Source: Phytohabitans suffuscus (lineage in GTDB: Bacteria > Actinomycetota > Actinomycetes > Mycobacteriales > Micromonosporaceae). Taken from it: DNA of 64,000 bases. A program made the translations under genes and the position numbers. The stretch is from the NCBI RefSeq assembly GCF_011764565.1, contig NZ_AP022871.1:5270320-5334319 (forward strand). Direction: 5' to 3'. The notes beneath the pieces are model-generated. The model worked only from the letters and a program-made list of their open reading frames with translations. It had not been told where the DNA came from and did not search any database. Below, piece by piece: positions 26,330-35,293 of the stretch (positions within the stretch are counted from its first letter, which is position 1; every line of letters starts with the position of its first letter).

Positions 26330-27217
26330 ATGGCCGTAGTGACCATGCGCCAGCTGCTGGAGAGCGGTGTCCACTTCGGGCACCAGACTCGCCGCTGGAA
26401 CCCGAAGATGAAGCGGTTCATCTTCACCGAGCGCAACGGTATCTACATCATCGACCTGCGCCAGACCCTCGACTACATCGAGAAGGCGTACGACTTCGTG
26501 CGCGGCACCGTCGCCGAGGGCGGCAGCATCCTGTTCGTCGGCACCAAGAAGCAGGCTCAGGAGGCGATCGCCGAGCAGGCGACGCGGGTCGGCCAGCCGT
26601 ACGTCAACCACCGCTGGCTCGGTGGCATGCTGACCAACTTCCAGACCGTGTACAAGCGGCTGCAGCGGATGAAGGAGCTGGAGTCGCTCGACCTGACCGG
26701 CACCGCCGCGGGTTACACGAAGAAGGAAACCCTCCAGCTGTCCCGCGAGAAGGACAAGCTGAGCCGCACGCTCGGCGGCCTGCGCGACATGCAGAAGGTG
26801 CCGGCCGCGATCTGGGTCGTCGACACCAAGAAGGAGCACATCGCCGTCGACGAGGCCCGCAAGCTGGGTATCCCGGTGATCGCGGTCCTCGACACCAACT
26901 GCGACCCGGACGAGGTCGACTTCCCGATCCCGGGTAACGACGACGCGATCCGTTCGGCCGAGCTGCTCACCAAGGTCGTCGCCACGGCCGTCGCCGACGG
27001 TCTGATCGCCCGCTCCGGCCGCGCCACCCGCAGCGGTGCCGAGGAGAAGCCGCAGCCCGGTGTGGTCGGCGCCGACGAGCCGCTGCCCGAGTGGGAGCGC
27101 GAGCTGCTCGAAGACACCGAGAAGAAGGCGGACGAGCCGGCGCAGGCCGTCGCCGAGCCGGCGCCCGCCGCTCCGGTGCAGGCTGCCGCCGAGCCGGCGC
27201 CCGCCGCTGCCGAGTAG
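26330..27217 (+). CDS. rpsB: 30S ribosomal protein uS2
   Basis: 295 residues: MAVVTMRQLLESGVHFGHQT, RRWNPKMKRFIFTERNGIYI, then WLGGMLTNFQTVYKRL and IPVIAVLDTNCDPDEVDFPI. It assembles late at the 30S head-body junction. The C-terminal ~55 residues form an acidic Glu/Pro/Ala-rich tail longer than in E. coli. GAGGAG precedes the ATG. The 239-bp leader may hold regulatory structure, but none is recognised. Confidence 0.97.
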   Translation: MAVVTMRQLLESGVHFGHQTRRWNPKMKRFIFTERNGIYIIDLRQTLDYIEKAYDFVRGTVAEGGSILFVGTKKQAQEAIAEQATRVGQPYVNHRWLGGMLTNFQTVYKRLQRMKELESLDLTGTAAGYTKKETLQLSREKDKLSRTLGGLRDMQKVPAAIWVVDTKKEHIAVDEARKLGIPVIAVLDTNCDPDEVDFPIPGNDDAIRSAELLTKVVATAVADGLIARSGRATRSGAEEKPQPGVVGADEPLPEWERELLEDTEKKADEPAQAVAEPAPAAPVQAAAEPAPAAAE

Positions 27218-27258
27218 GACCGCAAGCCAGTCGACCACCACGACCCAAAGAGAGAGTC

Positions 27259-28089
27259 ATGGCCAACTTCACCGCCGCGGACGTCAAGAAGCTCCGCGAC
27301 CTCACTGGCGCCGGCATGATGGACGCCAAGAAGGCGCTCGACGAGGCGGAGGGCGACTTCGACAAGGCCGTCGAGGTCCTGCGCATCAAGGGCGCGAAGG
27401 ATGTGGGCAAGCGGGCCGGGCGCACCGCCGCCAACGGCCTGGTGGCCCACTCGGGCAAGGCGCTGCTCGAGCTCAACTGCGAGACCGACTTCGTCGCCAA
27501 GAGCGCCGACTTCATCGCGCTGGCCCAGCGCCTGGTCGAGCACGGTGACCAGGCCGGGCTGAGCACCGCCGAGGAGCTGCTCGCCTCGGCGCTGGCCGAC
27601 GGGCAGACCGTGGCCGACGCCGTGCAGGAGCTGTCCGCCAAGATCGGCGAAAAGCTGGTGCTCAACCGCTACGGCACGGTCGACGGCACGGTCGCTGTCT
27701 ACCTGCACCGCAAGAGCCAGGACCTGCCGCCGGCGGTCGGCGTGCTGGTGGCGTACGCCGGCAAGACCGACGAGGCGGGCGACGCCGACGCGCGTGGCGT
27801 GGCGATGCAGATCGCCGCGATGCGCCCGAAGTACCTGACCCGCGACGAGGTGCCGTCCGACGTCGTGGAGTCCGAGCGCCGCATCGCCGAGCAGACCGCG
27901 CGCGAGGAGGGCAAGCCGGAGGCGGCGCTGACCAAGATCGTCGACGGTCGGGTGAACGCCTTCTTCAAGGACTTCGTCCTGCTGGAGCAGGCGTCGGTCG
28001 CCGACAACAAGAAGTCCGTCAAGCAGGTGCTGGCCGAGGCCGGCATCGACGTGACCCGCTTCCTGCGCTTCGAGGTCGGCCAGGCCTGA
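27259..28089 (+). CDS. tsf: Elongation factor Ts
   Basis: 276 residues with the nucleotide-exchange signature LRDLTGAGMMDAKKALDEAE (UBA-like N-domain), LNCETDFVAKSADF, and the C-terminal KIVDGRVNAFFKDFVLLEQA. It recycles EF-Tu-GDP. It is 42 bp after rpsB with AGAGAGAG in front of the ATG, so it forms one operon with rpsB, ended by the hairpin at 28133. Confidence 0.97.
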   Translation: MANFTAADVKKLRDLTGAGMMDAKKALDEAEGDFDKAVEVLRIKGAKDVGKRAGRTAANGLVAHSGKALLELNCETDFVAKSADFIALAQRLVEHGDQAGLSTAEELLASALADGQTVADAVQELSAKIGEKLVLNRYGTVDGTVAVYLHRKSQDLPPAVGVLVAYAGKTDEAGDADARGVAMQIAAMRPKYLTRDEVPSDVVESERRIAEQTAREEGKPEAALTKIVDGRVNAFFKDFVLLEQASVADNKKSVKQVLAEAGIDVTRFLRFEVGQA

Positions 28090-28132
28090 GCGCGCCGGTA
28101 GACCGGGACGCGTAGTACAGATCGAAACAGCC

Positions 28133-28176
28133 AAGGAGGCCGCCGGTGGACGAGACAGCCGCCGCGGCCTCCTTGT
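28133..28176 (+). terminator. Terminator of rpsB-tsf
   Basis: Arms AAGGAGGCCGC (28133-28143) and GCGGCCTCCTT (28164-28174) pair perfectly over 11 bp with a 20-nt loop, 44 bp past the tsf stop. The stem itself ends in CCTTGT rather than a long T run. Confidence 0.6.
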
Positions 28177-28285
28177 CACGTAGTGTGAGCGACAGCACGG
28201 GTGATGCCGGTGTGGGTCACATGAGCACCACGGGCACCAGCAGCACCACAAGCAAGACAGCCAACGACGGCGGAAGGCGGACCGG

Positions 28286-29056
28286 ATGACGCAGACGGTG
28301 GTGGGGGAGCCAGCGACGGTGGACGATCCGACCGCACCGCCCCCCGGGCGCTCGCGCCGGGTGGTCCTCAAGCTCTCCGGCGAGGTCTTCGGCGGTGGCG
28401 CGGTCGGCGTCGACCCCGATGTCGTGCAGGCCGTGGCCCGGCAGATCGCGACCGTCGTGCGGCGCGGCGTGCAGGTCTCCGTGGTGGTCGGCGGCGGAAA
28501 CTTCTTCCGCGGCGCCGAGCTGCAGAAGCGCGGGATGGACCGGGCGCGCGCCGACTACATGGGCATGCTCGGCACGGTCATGAACTGCCTCGCCCTGCAG
28601 GACTTCCTGGAGAAGGAGGGCATCGAGACGCGGGTGCAGACCGCGATCAACATGGCCCAGGTCGCCGAGCCGTACATCCCGCTGCGCGCCATCCGCCACC
28701 TGGAGAAGGGGCGGGTCGTGATCTTCGGCGCGGGCGCCGGCATGCCGTACTTCTCCACCGACACCGTCGCGGCCCAGCGGGCCCTGGAGATCCGCGCCGA
28801 CGTCGTGCTGATGAGCAAGAACGGCGTCGACGGCGTCTACACGGCGGACCCCCGCACCGACCCCACCGCCGTCAAGCTCGACACGATCACCTTCGACGAG
28901 ACGCTGCAGCGGGGCCTGCGGGTGGCCGACGCGGCCGCGTTCAGCCTGTGCCGCGACAACGGGCTGCCGATGCTGGTGTTCGGTGCCGAGGGTGACGACA
29001 CGATCGTCAAGGCCGTGGGCGGCGAGCGCATCGGCACGCTGATCACCGCGAACTAG
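28286..29056 (+). CDS. pyrH: UMP kinase
   Basis: 256 residues. An N-terminal extension of ~25 residues precedes the amino-acid-kinase fold: VVLKLSGEVFGGG, VVVGGGNFFRGAELQKRGMD, ARADYMGMLGTVMNCLALQD, VIFGAGAGMPYFSTDTVAAQ and MSKNGVDGVYTADPR. It phosphorylates UMP to UDP for pyrimidine nucleotide synthesis. ATG 28286 is the only start in range. Its last 34 bp are tandemly duplicated just after the stop (see findings). Confidence 0.96.
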   Translation: MTQTVVGEPATVDDPTAPPPGRSRRVVLKLSGEVFGGGAVGVDPDVVQAVARQIATVVRRGVQVSVVVGGGNFFRGAELQKRGMDRARADYMGMLGTVMNCLALQDFLEKEGIETRVQTAINMAQVAEPYIPLRAIRHLEKGRVVIFGAGAGMPYFSTDTVAAQRALEIRADVVLMSKNGVDGVYTADPRTDPTAVKLDTITFDETLQRGLRVADAAAFSLCRDNGLPMLVFGAEGDDTIVKAVGGERIGTLITAN

Positions 29057-29089
29057 CGAGCGCATCGGCACCCTGATCACTGCTACTAG
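29023..29089 (+). repeat. Tandem duplication of the pyrH 3' end
   Basis: The 34 bp ending at the pyrH stop (CGAGCGCATCGGCACGCTGA...) recur immediately as 29057-29089 with about five differences, including a second in-phase-like ACTAG end. Confidence 0.8.
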
Positions 29090-29112
29090 CTAGAAGGGAG
29101 GCGACGGGGCAG

Positions 29113-29670
29113 GTGATCGACGACACCCTCCTCGAGGCCGAGGAAAAGATGGAGCGGGCGGTCGAGCACGCCAAGGAGGAGTTCGCGGCGATCCGCACCG
29201 GGCGGGCCAACGCGGCGATGTTCTCCAAGATCATCATCGACTACTATGGCAGCCCCACCCCGCTGACCCAGATGGCCTCCGTGGGCACCCCCGAGCCACG
29301 CATGGCCATCATCAAGCCGTACGACGCGTCCCAGCTGAGCGCGATGGAAAAGGCGATCCGCGACTCCGACCTGGGCGTCAACCCCAACAACGAGGGTAAC
29401 CAGCTGCGCATCCTGCTTCCCCAGATGACGGAGGAGCGACGCCGCGACATGATCAAGGTGGCCCGCCACAAGGGCGAGGAAGCCAAGGTCGCCATCCGCA
29501 ACGTGCGCCGCAAGGCCAAGGAAGAGCTGGACCGGATCGTCAAGGACGGCGAGGCCGGCGAAGACGAGGGCCGCCGCGCGGAGAAGGACCTCGACGACAC
29601 CACCCACAAGTACGTGACGCACATCGACGAGCTCGTGAAGCACAAGGAAACCGAGCTGCTCGAGGTCTGA
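29113..29670 (+). CDS. frr: Ribosome recycling factor
   Basis: 185 residues of normal length: EEKMERAVEHAKEEFAAIRT, GRANAAMFSKIIIDYYGSPT, then RRRDMIKVARHKGEEAKVAI and RAEKDLDDTTHKYVTHIDEL. It splits post-termination ribosomes with EF-G. GTG 29113 follows AGAAGGGAGG at suitable distance. Its stop overlaps the cdsA ATG (TGATG). Confidence 0.97.
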   Translation: MIDDTLLEAEEKMERAVEHAKEEFAAIRTGRANAAMFSKIIIDYYGSPTPLTQMASVGTPEPRMAIIKPYDASQLSAMEKAIRDSDLGVNPNNEGNQLRILLPQMTEERRRDMIKVARHKGEEAKVAIRNVRRKAKEELDRIVKDGEAGEDEGRRAEKDLDDTTHKYVTHIDELVKHKETELLEV

Positions 29671-30758
29671 TGTCGCAACTCGACCCCTACGGCAACCAGA
29701 CGCCCGACCGGACACCCGACCACTGGGTGCCGGATCCCTGGCTGGACGAGCCCGACCGCGAGGCGGCCGGCGAATGGTCGACCGGCAACGGGCACGGCGA
29801 CGCCCCGTACACGGGGTCGGGCGATCTTTCGTACTCGGAGGGCGAGGCCCAGACGGCCGCGTACCCGCAGGTGCAGCCCCGGCCGCAAGCCTCCGCGGAG
29901 CCGGAGCCCGAGCCGGTGCGTCCCCGCCGCCCGGGCCCCGGAAAGCGGCGGGCGACCGGCCGGGCCGGCCGCAACCTCCCGGCCGCGATCAGCGTGGGCG
30001 TCACGCTCGGTGCGGTGGTCATCGCCTCGCTGTTCGTGTGGCGCCCGGCGTTCCTCGCGGTGATCGTGGTCGCCGTCGCGGTCGCGGTCTGGGAGATGAG
30101 CCGCGCGGTGCACGGCGTGGGCGCGCACCCGCCGGCGATCCCGCTCGCCGCCGGTGGCCTGGTCACGGTCGGTATGGCCTGGTACGCCGGTGAGGACGCC
30201 CTCCTGCTCGGCTTCCTGGTCACGCTCCTGGCGGCACTCGTGTGGCGGCTCGCCGACGGGCTGCGCGGCTACGGGCGGGACGCGGCCGCGGCCACGCTCA
30301 TCGCGGTCTACGTGCCGTTCCTGGGCGGCTTCGCCGCGCTGCTCGCCCAGCCCGACGACGGCGCGCGCCGCGTGATCGTCACCCTCGCCGCCGTGGTGCT
30401 CTCCGACACCGGCGGGTACGCGGCCGGCGTCTTCTTCGGCAAGCACCCGATGGCTCCCACGATCAGCCCCAAGAAGTCCTGGGAAGGGCTGGGCGGTTCG
30501 CTCGTGGCGACCGCGGTGGGCAGCGCGATCCTGCTGTACCTCCTGCTCGACGTGGAGCCCTGGTGGGGTGCCGTGTTCGGCCTGGCGCTCTCCGTCGCGT
30601 CGGTACTCGGCGACCTCGCCGAATCGATGCTGAAACGGGATCTGCGCATCAAGGACATGAGCAATCTGTTGCCCGGACACGGTGGCCTGATGGACCGGTT
30701 GGACTCGGTTCTCTTCGCGCTGCCGACCGCATACCTGCTGCTCGCCGTCTTCACCTGA
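29670..30758 (+). CDS. cdsA: Phosphatidate cytidylyltransferase
   Basis: 362 residues. About 110 N-terminal residues are disordered and Pro-rich, followed by roughly eight membrane helices. The enzyme makes CDP-diacylglycerol for phospholipid synthesis. Its signature is intact: SDTGGYAAGVFFGKHPM, SPKKSWEGLGGS and, at the C-terminus, MLKRDLRIKDMSNLLPGHGG followed by LMDRLD. The start overlaps the frr stop, so the two are cotranslated, as is common in actinobacteria. Confidence 0.95.
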   Translation: MSQLDPYGNQTPDRTPDHWVPDPWLDEPDREAAGEWSTGNGHGDAPYTGSGDLSYSEGEAQTAAYPQVQPRPQASAEPEPEPVRPRRPGPGKRRATGRAGRNLPAAISVGVTLGAVVIASLFVWRPAFLAVIVVAVAVAVWEMSRAVHGVGAHPPAIPLAAGGLVTVGMAWYAGEDALLLGFLVTLLAALVWRLADGLRGYGRDAAAATLIAVYVPFLGGFAALLAQPDDGARRVIVTLAAVVLSDTGGYAAGVFFGKHPMAPTISPKKSWEGLGGSLVATAVGSAILLYLLLDVEPWWGAVFGLALSVASVLGDLAESMLKRDLRIKDMSNLLPGHGGLMDRLDSVLFALPTAYLLLAVFT

Positions 30759-30803
30759 CACGAGTCCGCGCCGGATGCGGGCGCATGGGAGACTGGACGA
30801 GCT

Positions 30804-31937
30804 ATGACGAGCCTGCCCGTTCTCCCGCTCAGCCCCGACCCGCCGGGGCGCCGCCCCGCGCTGCCCCCGCGCCACCTCGCCGACCTCGATCTGGCCGGCC
30901 GGCAGGCGCTGGTGGCGGAGTTGGGCGAGCCGGCTTTCCGGGCCAGGCAGCTGTCCACCCACTACTTCGGCCGGCTCGTGCGCGACCCCGCGCGGATGAC
31001 CGACCTCCCCGCCGCCACGCGCGAGCGGCTGGCCGGGTCGCTGATGCCCCGGCTGCTCACCCCGGTGCGCGAGCTGGCCTGCGACGACGGCGCCACGCGC
31101 AAGGCGCTGTGGCGGCTGCACGACGGCTCGCTGGTCGAGAGCGTGCTGATGGGCTACCCCGACCGGGTCACCGTCTGCATCTCCAGCCAGGCCGGCTGCG
31201 GCATGGCGTGCCCGTTCTGCGCGACCGGCCAGGCCGGCCTCACGCGTAACCTGTCCACCGCCGAGATCGTCGACCAGGCTGTCTACCTGGCCGGAGTGGC
31301 CGCCTCCGGCGCGGTCTCCGGCTCGCCGCCGCGGCTGTCGCACGTGGTGTTCATGGGCATGGGCGAGCCACTGGCCAACTACTCCCGGGTGGTCGACGCG
31401 GTCCGGCGGCTGTGCGCGCCGGCTCCGGAGGGGCTGGGGCTTTCACAGCGTCATGTGACCGTCTCCACTGTGGGACTCGTGCCGGCGATGCGTAGGCTGG
31501 CCGGAGAGGGACTCTCCGTAACCCTTGCGCTGTCGTTGCACGCGCCCGATGATGAGCTGCGCGACGAACTCGTGCCCGTCAACCAACGCTGGAAGGTCGC
31601 TGAGGTGCTGGACGCCGCGTGGGACTACGCCTCCCGCACGGGTCGCCGCGTGTCCGTCGAATACGCGATGATCAGGGATGTGAACGATCAGCCGTGGCGA
31701 GCCGACCTGCTGGGGCGGTTGCTCGCCGGGCGGCTGGCGCACGTAAACCTCATCCCGCTCAACCCGACACCGGGCAGCCGCTGGGACGCGAGTCCCAAGC
31801 CGGTCGAGCGGGAGTTCGTCCGGCGGTTGCGCGAAGCCGGCGTTTCGACCACAGTGCGTGACACGCGGGGTCGGGAGATCGATGGAGCGTGCGGACAGCT
31901 GGCCGCCAGCGAGACCGGCAGCGCGGACGGAAGGTGA
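30804..31937 (+). CDS. rlmN: 23S rRNA (adenine2503-C2) methyltransferase, radical SAM
   Basis: 377 residues. The radical-SAM CX3CX2C cluster motif lies in SQAGCGMACPFCATGQAG. The conserved resolving cysteine follows in DTRGREIDGACGQLA, after GMGEPLANY and HVTVSTVGLVPAMRRLA. It methylates A2503 of 23S rRNA and A37 of some tRNAs. ATG 30804 gives ~30 extra N-terminal residues before the conserved start. It lies 45 bp after cdsA. Confidence 0.96.
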   Translation: MTSLPVLPLSPDPPGRRPALPPRHLADLDLAGRQALVAELGEPAFRARQLSTHYFGRLVRDPARMTDLPAATRERLAGSLMPRLLTPVRELACDDGATRKALWRLHDGSLVESVLMGYPDRVTVCISSQAGCGMACPFCATGQAGLTRNLSTAEIVDQAVYLAGVAASGAVSGSPPRLSHVVFMGMGEPLANYSRVVDAVRRLCAPAPEGLGLSQRHVTVSTVGLVPAMRRLAGEGLSVTLALSLHAPDDELRDELVPVNQRWKVAEVLDAAWDYASRTGRRVSVEYAMIRDVNDQPWRADLLGRLLAGRLAHVNLIPLNPTPGSRWDASPKPVEREFVRRLREAGVSTTVRDTRGREIDGACGQLAASETGSADGR

Positions 31938-31942
31938 CATAG

Positions 31943-33092
31943 GTGGCTAGTCAGGGTCAGCGGTTCCGGCGCCGGGCGCTGCGTCGCGGTTACAAGGTCG
32001 ACGAGGTGGACAGCTTCCTCGACCGCGTCGAGGCCACCCTGGCCGGCGAGCCAGTGGGTGCACCGGTCGCCTCGCAGGAGGTCCACGACGTCGTCTTCCG
32101 CGTCCGCTTCGGCGGCTACGACGAGTGGCAGGTCGACCTCCACCTCGACTGGGTCGAGCGGCAGCTCGCCGAGTTGGAGGAGCGCGGCGGCTTCGGCCGC
32201 GGCCCCGACCGCATGGGTCCACCCGACCGCCTCGCTCCCGCCGACCGCATGGGCCCGCCCGACCGGATGGGCCCCCCGGATCGCATGGGCCCGCCCGACC
32301 GCATGGGTGGTGGCCCGATGACGGAGCGCATCGGCCCGCCGCTCCGCGACGACCGCATGCCCCGCCCGGCCCGCCGATGCCCCAGCGGCCGATGCCCGCG
32401 CAGGCCGGTCCGTCCCGCGATCCGTACGGGCGATACGACGACCAGGGTGGCTATGAGCAGGGCGGTTACGACCAGCCCGGCGGCTACGGCAGCAACGGTG
32501 GCTTCGAGGGTCCGCCCGGCCGTGGCGGTTTCGACGGTCCGCCGCCCGGTCGCGGTGGTTTCGACGACCCACCGCCGGGTCGTGGCGGTTTCGACGGTCC
32601 GCCCCCCGGTCGGGGTGGCTTCGAGGGCCCGCCGCCCGGTCGCGGTGGTTTCGACGGCCCGCCGACCGGCGGCTTCGGCGCACCCCCGGTGGCTTCGGTG
32701 GCCCGCCCGACGACAGGTACGGCGGCGAGGACCGCTTCGACGGCTTCGCCGAGCCCGGCCGCCACGGCAAGGACATGACCAGCGAGATCCGCCTCGGCGG
32801 CCCGCCCATGGGTGGCCCGCCGCCCGGCATGCCGGGCCTGCCGCCGGAGCTGCAGCGCATCGACCAGCTGCGGCGGGGCTTCCAGGTGCGCCGGTTCGGC
32901 AGCGGTTACGACCCGTCCCAGGTCGACCGCCTCTTCGAGGGCATCCTCAACGCGGTGACCGGCCGCGGCCCGATGCCGATGAGCCCCAACGAGATCGACC
33001 GTGCCCAGTTCGGGCTGGTGCCGGGCGGCTACTTCGAGGCCGAGGTGGACGCCGCGCTCAAGGAGGTCAAGGACATCCTCCGCGGCCAGTGA
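31943..33092 (+). CDS. DivIVA-domain protein with MGPPDR and GRGGFDGPPP repeats; two single-base frame breaks
   Basis: The corrected product has 383 residues. The N-terminus has two DivIVA-type units (RRGYKVDEVDSFLDRVEATL; VRFGGYDEWQVDLHLDWVER). The middle has about six MGPPDR repeats, then about five GRGGFDGPPP repeats. The C-terminus has two further units (FGSGYDPSQVDRLFEGILNA; VPGGYFEAEVDAALKEVKDI). The frame breaks at C-runs 32360-32363 and 32683-32687; one added C at each reconnects everything. DivIVA/Wag31-type proteins mark curved membrane and recruit cell-wall synthesis. GTG 31943 starts 5 bp after rlmN. Confidence 0.8.
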
Positions 33093-33126
33093 CCGGGCCG
33101 CGGAGGATCTCCAAGACAAGGACTCC

Positions 33127-33238
33127 GAGCTACCGCGACGTCCGTGGTGGTCCAGACCGTTGCGCGGGGCCCCCGGGGAAACGTGGAGCGCAGCGGAGCG
33201 TTTTCTTGGGGTGCTTTCCCGCGGTCTCACCTTCCGCG
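33127..33238 (-). repeat. R1 dispersed repeat, copy E, carrying a 53-bp insertion
   Basis: The copy begins GAGCTACCGCGACGTCCG 34 bp past the DivIVA-gene stop. It is interrupted after ACCGTTGC by 53 bp (33164-33216) containing CGGGGCCCCCGGGG, and resumes at TCCCGCGG to end in TTCCGCG. Confidence 0.85.
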
Positions 33239-33339
33239 GTGCGTAATCACCCGTTCCTCACCCTCGGCGGGGCGTCGACGCCGGGTCGTGCGGCCCGGCC
33301 GCGCGAAAGCGGCGGCCAGGTCGGGCTGTCCGGGGCAGG

Positions 33340-33561
33340 CTAGGAGCGGAGGCCGTTGCGGCGGAGCACCACGTCGCCGACGAGGGCCAGGGCGAGGCCG
33401 GCCGCGATGACGATGAGGAAGATGTCTTCGATGCGGCCGGTGTGGTTGCCGATCAGCATGGACAGCAGCACCAGGATCGTAAACACCGCACCGATGCGGG
33501 ACGCCTTGCGGCCGCCCGGCTTGCGCTGGTCCGGTGAGGTCACCGGCTCGCTACCCGCCAC
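33340..33561 (-). CDS. Small membrane protein, DUF2631-like
   Basis: 73 residues. A hydrophilic N-terminus (VAGSEPVTSPDQRKPGGRKA) is followed by two membrane helices (IGAVFTILVLLSMLIG and IEDIFLIVIAAGLALALVGD) and a basic end RRNGLRS. It resembles the DUF2631 membrane proteins found near frr/rlmN/dxr in actinobacteria such as M. tuberculosis. GTG 33561 is chosen because upstream in-frame sequence is not conserved-looking. Function unknown. Confidence 0.68.
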   Translation of the reverse strand: MAGSEPVTSPDQRKPGGRKASRIGAVFTILVLLSMLIGNHTGRIEDIFLIVIAAGLALALVGDVVLRRNGLRS

Positions 33562-33721
33562 CTTCGGGTCCTTCCCCTCGATCCGATCTGCGGTAAGTCT
33601 GGCATGCGCGGGAACGGTGCCCCGCGCCGGGATCTGGCGGCGGCGCCCGGTAGCGTCTGTACGTAACCTCGACTGCGACTTTGTCGAACAGGTGGAGCGC
33701 CGAACGAGTGGAGGCAGTGCC

Positions 33722-35277
33722 GTGCGAGTGACGGGTACGGGGCACGCGAGCATGCGGATCGACACGGCCGCGGGCAGCATCCTGTGCGACCCTTGGGTCA
33801 ACCCGGCGTACTTCGCCTCCTGGTTCCCGTTCCCCGACAACTCCCAGCTCGACTGGGAGACGCTGGGGCAGACCGACTACCTGTACGTCTCCCACCTGCA
33901 CCGGGACCACTTCGACGCCGATCACCTCAAGCGGTTCGTCTCCAAGAAGGCGACGGTCCTGCTGCCGGCCTACCCGACGAGCGAGCTCGAAGACGAGCTG
34001 CGTGAGCTGGGGTTCACGAGCTTCGTCGAGACCAGGACCAACGAGGTGGTGGAGCTCGACGGCGGCCTGCGGGTGATGATCCAGGCGCTGACGTCGCCGA
34101 CGGACGGGCCGATCGGTGACTCGTCGCTGTGGGTGGAGTACGACGGGGTGCGGCTGCTCAACCAGAACGACGCGCGCCCGACCGACCTGTCCACGTTCAC
34201 CGACCTGGGGCACGTGCACGCGCACATGCTGCAGTTCTCCGGCGCGATCTGGTACCCGATGGTCTACGAGCTGCCGCAGGCGGCGAAGACCGCGTTCGGC
34301 AAGCAGAAGCGGGAGCGGCAGTTCGACCGCACGTGGCGTTACATCGACGATCTCAAGGCGTCGTACGTCTTCCCGATCGCCGGGCCGCCGTGCTTCCTCG
34401 ACGACGAGCTGTGGCAGTTCAACGACATCTTCGGTGACGAGGGCAACATCTTCCCGGACCAGTCGGTGTTCCTGCGGGAGTATGCCAAGGTCGGCGGGAG
34501 CAACGGTGTGGTGCTGCTGCCGGGCTCGGTCTCCGAGCTCACCACCGAGTCGTGCACCACGACCCACCCGACCGACGTGGACGAGTTCTTCGCCAACAAG
34601 GTGGCTCACCTCGAAGAGATGCGCGAGCGCAAGCGGCCGGTCATCGAGGCGGCGAAGGCGTCCTGGCGGCACCCCGAGGTCGACGTGCTCAAGGAGATGA
34701 AGCGGGTCATCGAGCCGCTGCTCGACGAGTCGATCTACCTGGCCAAGGGGGTCGGCGGGCCGGTCCGCTTCGACCTGGTCGGCTACGACGGGGAGTCGGT
34801 CGAGTCGATCGTGGTGGACTTCCCGGGCAAGCAGGTCCGGCCGTACGGCGACGAGAAGGTCCGCTACCGCTTCCGCACCGACCGGGCCCTGATCGAGCAG
34901 CTGCTGCACGTCGGCGAGGTCGACTGGGTCAACTCGCTGTTCCTGTCCTGCCGCTTCTCCGCGGCCCGGATCGGCCAGTACAACGAGTTCGTCTACGCCT
35001 TCTTCAAGTGCCTGTCCGAGGAGCGGCTGCAGTACGCCGAGGGCTGGTACGACGAGCACTTCCAGAACGCCGACTCCGAAGACGTCCGCATCGGCGACTG
35101 GGTCGTGCAGCGCCGCTGCCCGCACCTCAAGGCCGACCTGACCCGCTTCGGCATCATCGACGGCAACCAGCTCACCTGCCAGCTGCACGGCTGGAGGTTC
35201 GACCTGGCCAGCGGCCGCTGCCTCACCAGCGTCGGCCACCAGATCCGCGCCGCCAAGGCCCCGCCCGCGCGAATTGA
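33722..35277 (+). CDS. MBL-fold hydrolase fused to a C-terminal Rieske [2Fe-2S] domain
   Basis: 518 residues after adding one C at the C-run 35259-35262, which gives the ending KAPARAN. As assembled the frame runs into the antisense neighbour. The metallo-beta-lactamase part has the zinc motif SHLHRDHFDADH (H58, H60, D62, H63) and later histidines in LGHVHAHML. The Rieske part has C466-P-H468 and C486-Q-L-H489, the two Cys and two His ligands. The order MBL then Rieske and the start SILCDPWVNPAYFASW recall CMP-Neu5Ac hydroxylase-like proteins. The substrate is unknown. GTG 33722 starts it. Confidence 0.83.
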
Positions 35278-35293
35278 CGGCGGCGCCGGGAGG

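Noticed and set aside
32212..32680. Possible CRISPR or spacer-like array
   Set aside because: The 18-bp and 30-bp units are contiguous coding repeats (MGPPDR, GRGGFDGPPP) with no spacers.
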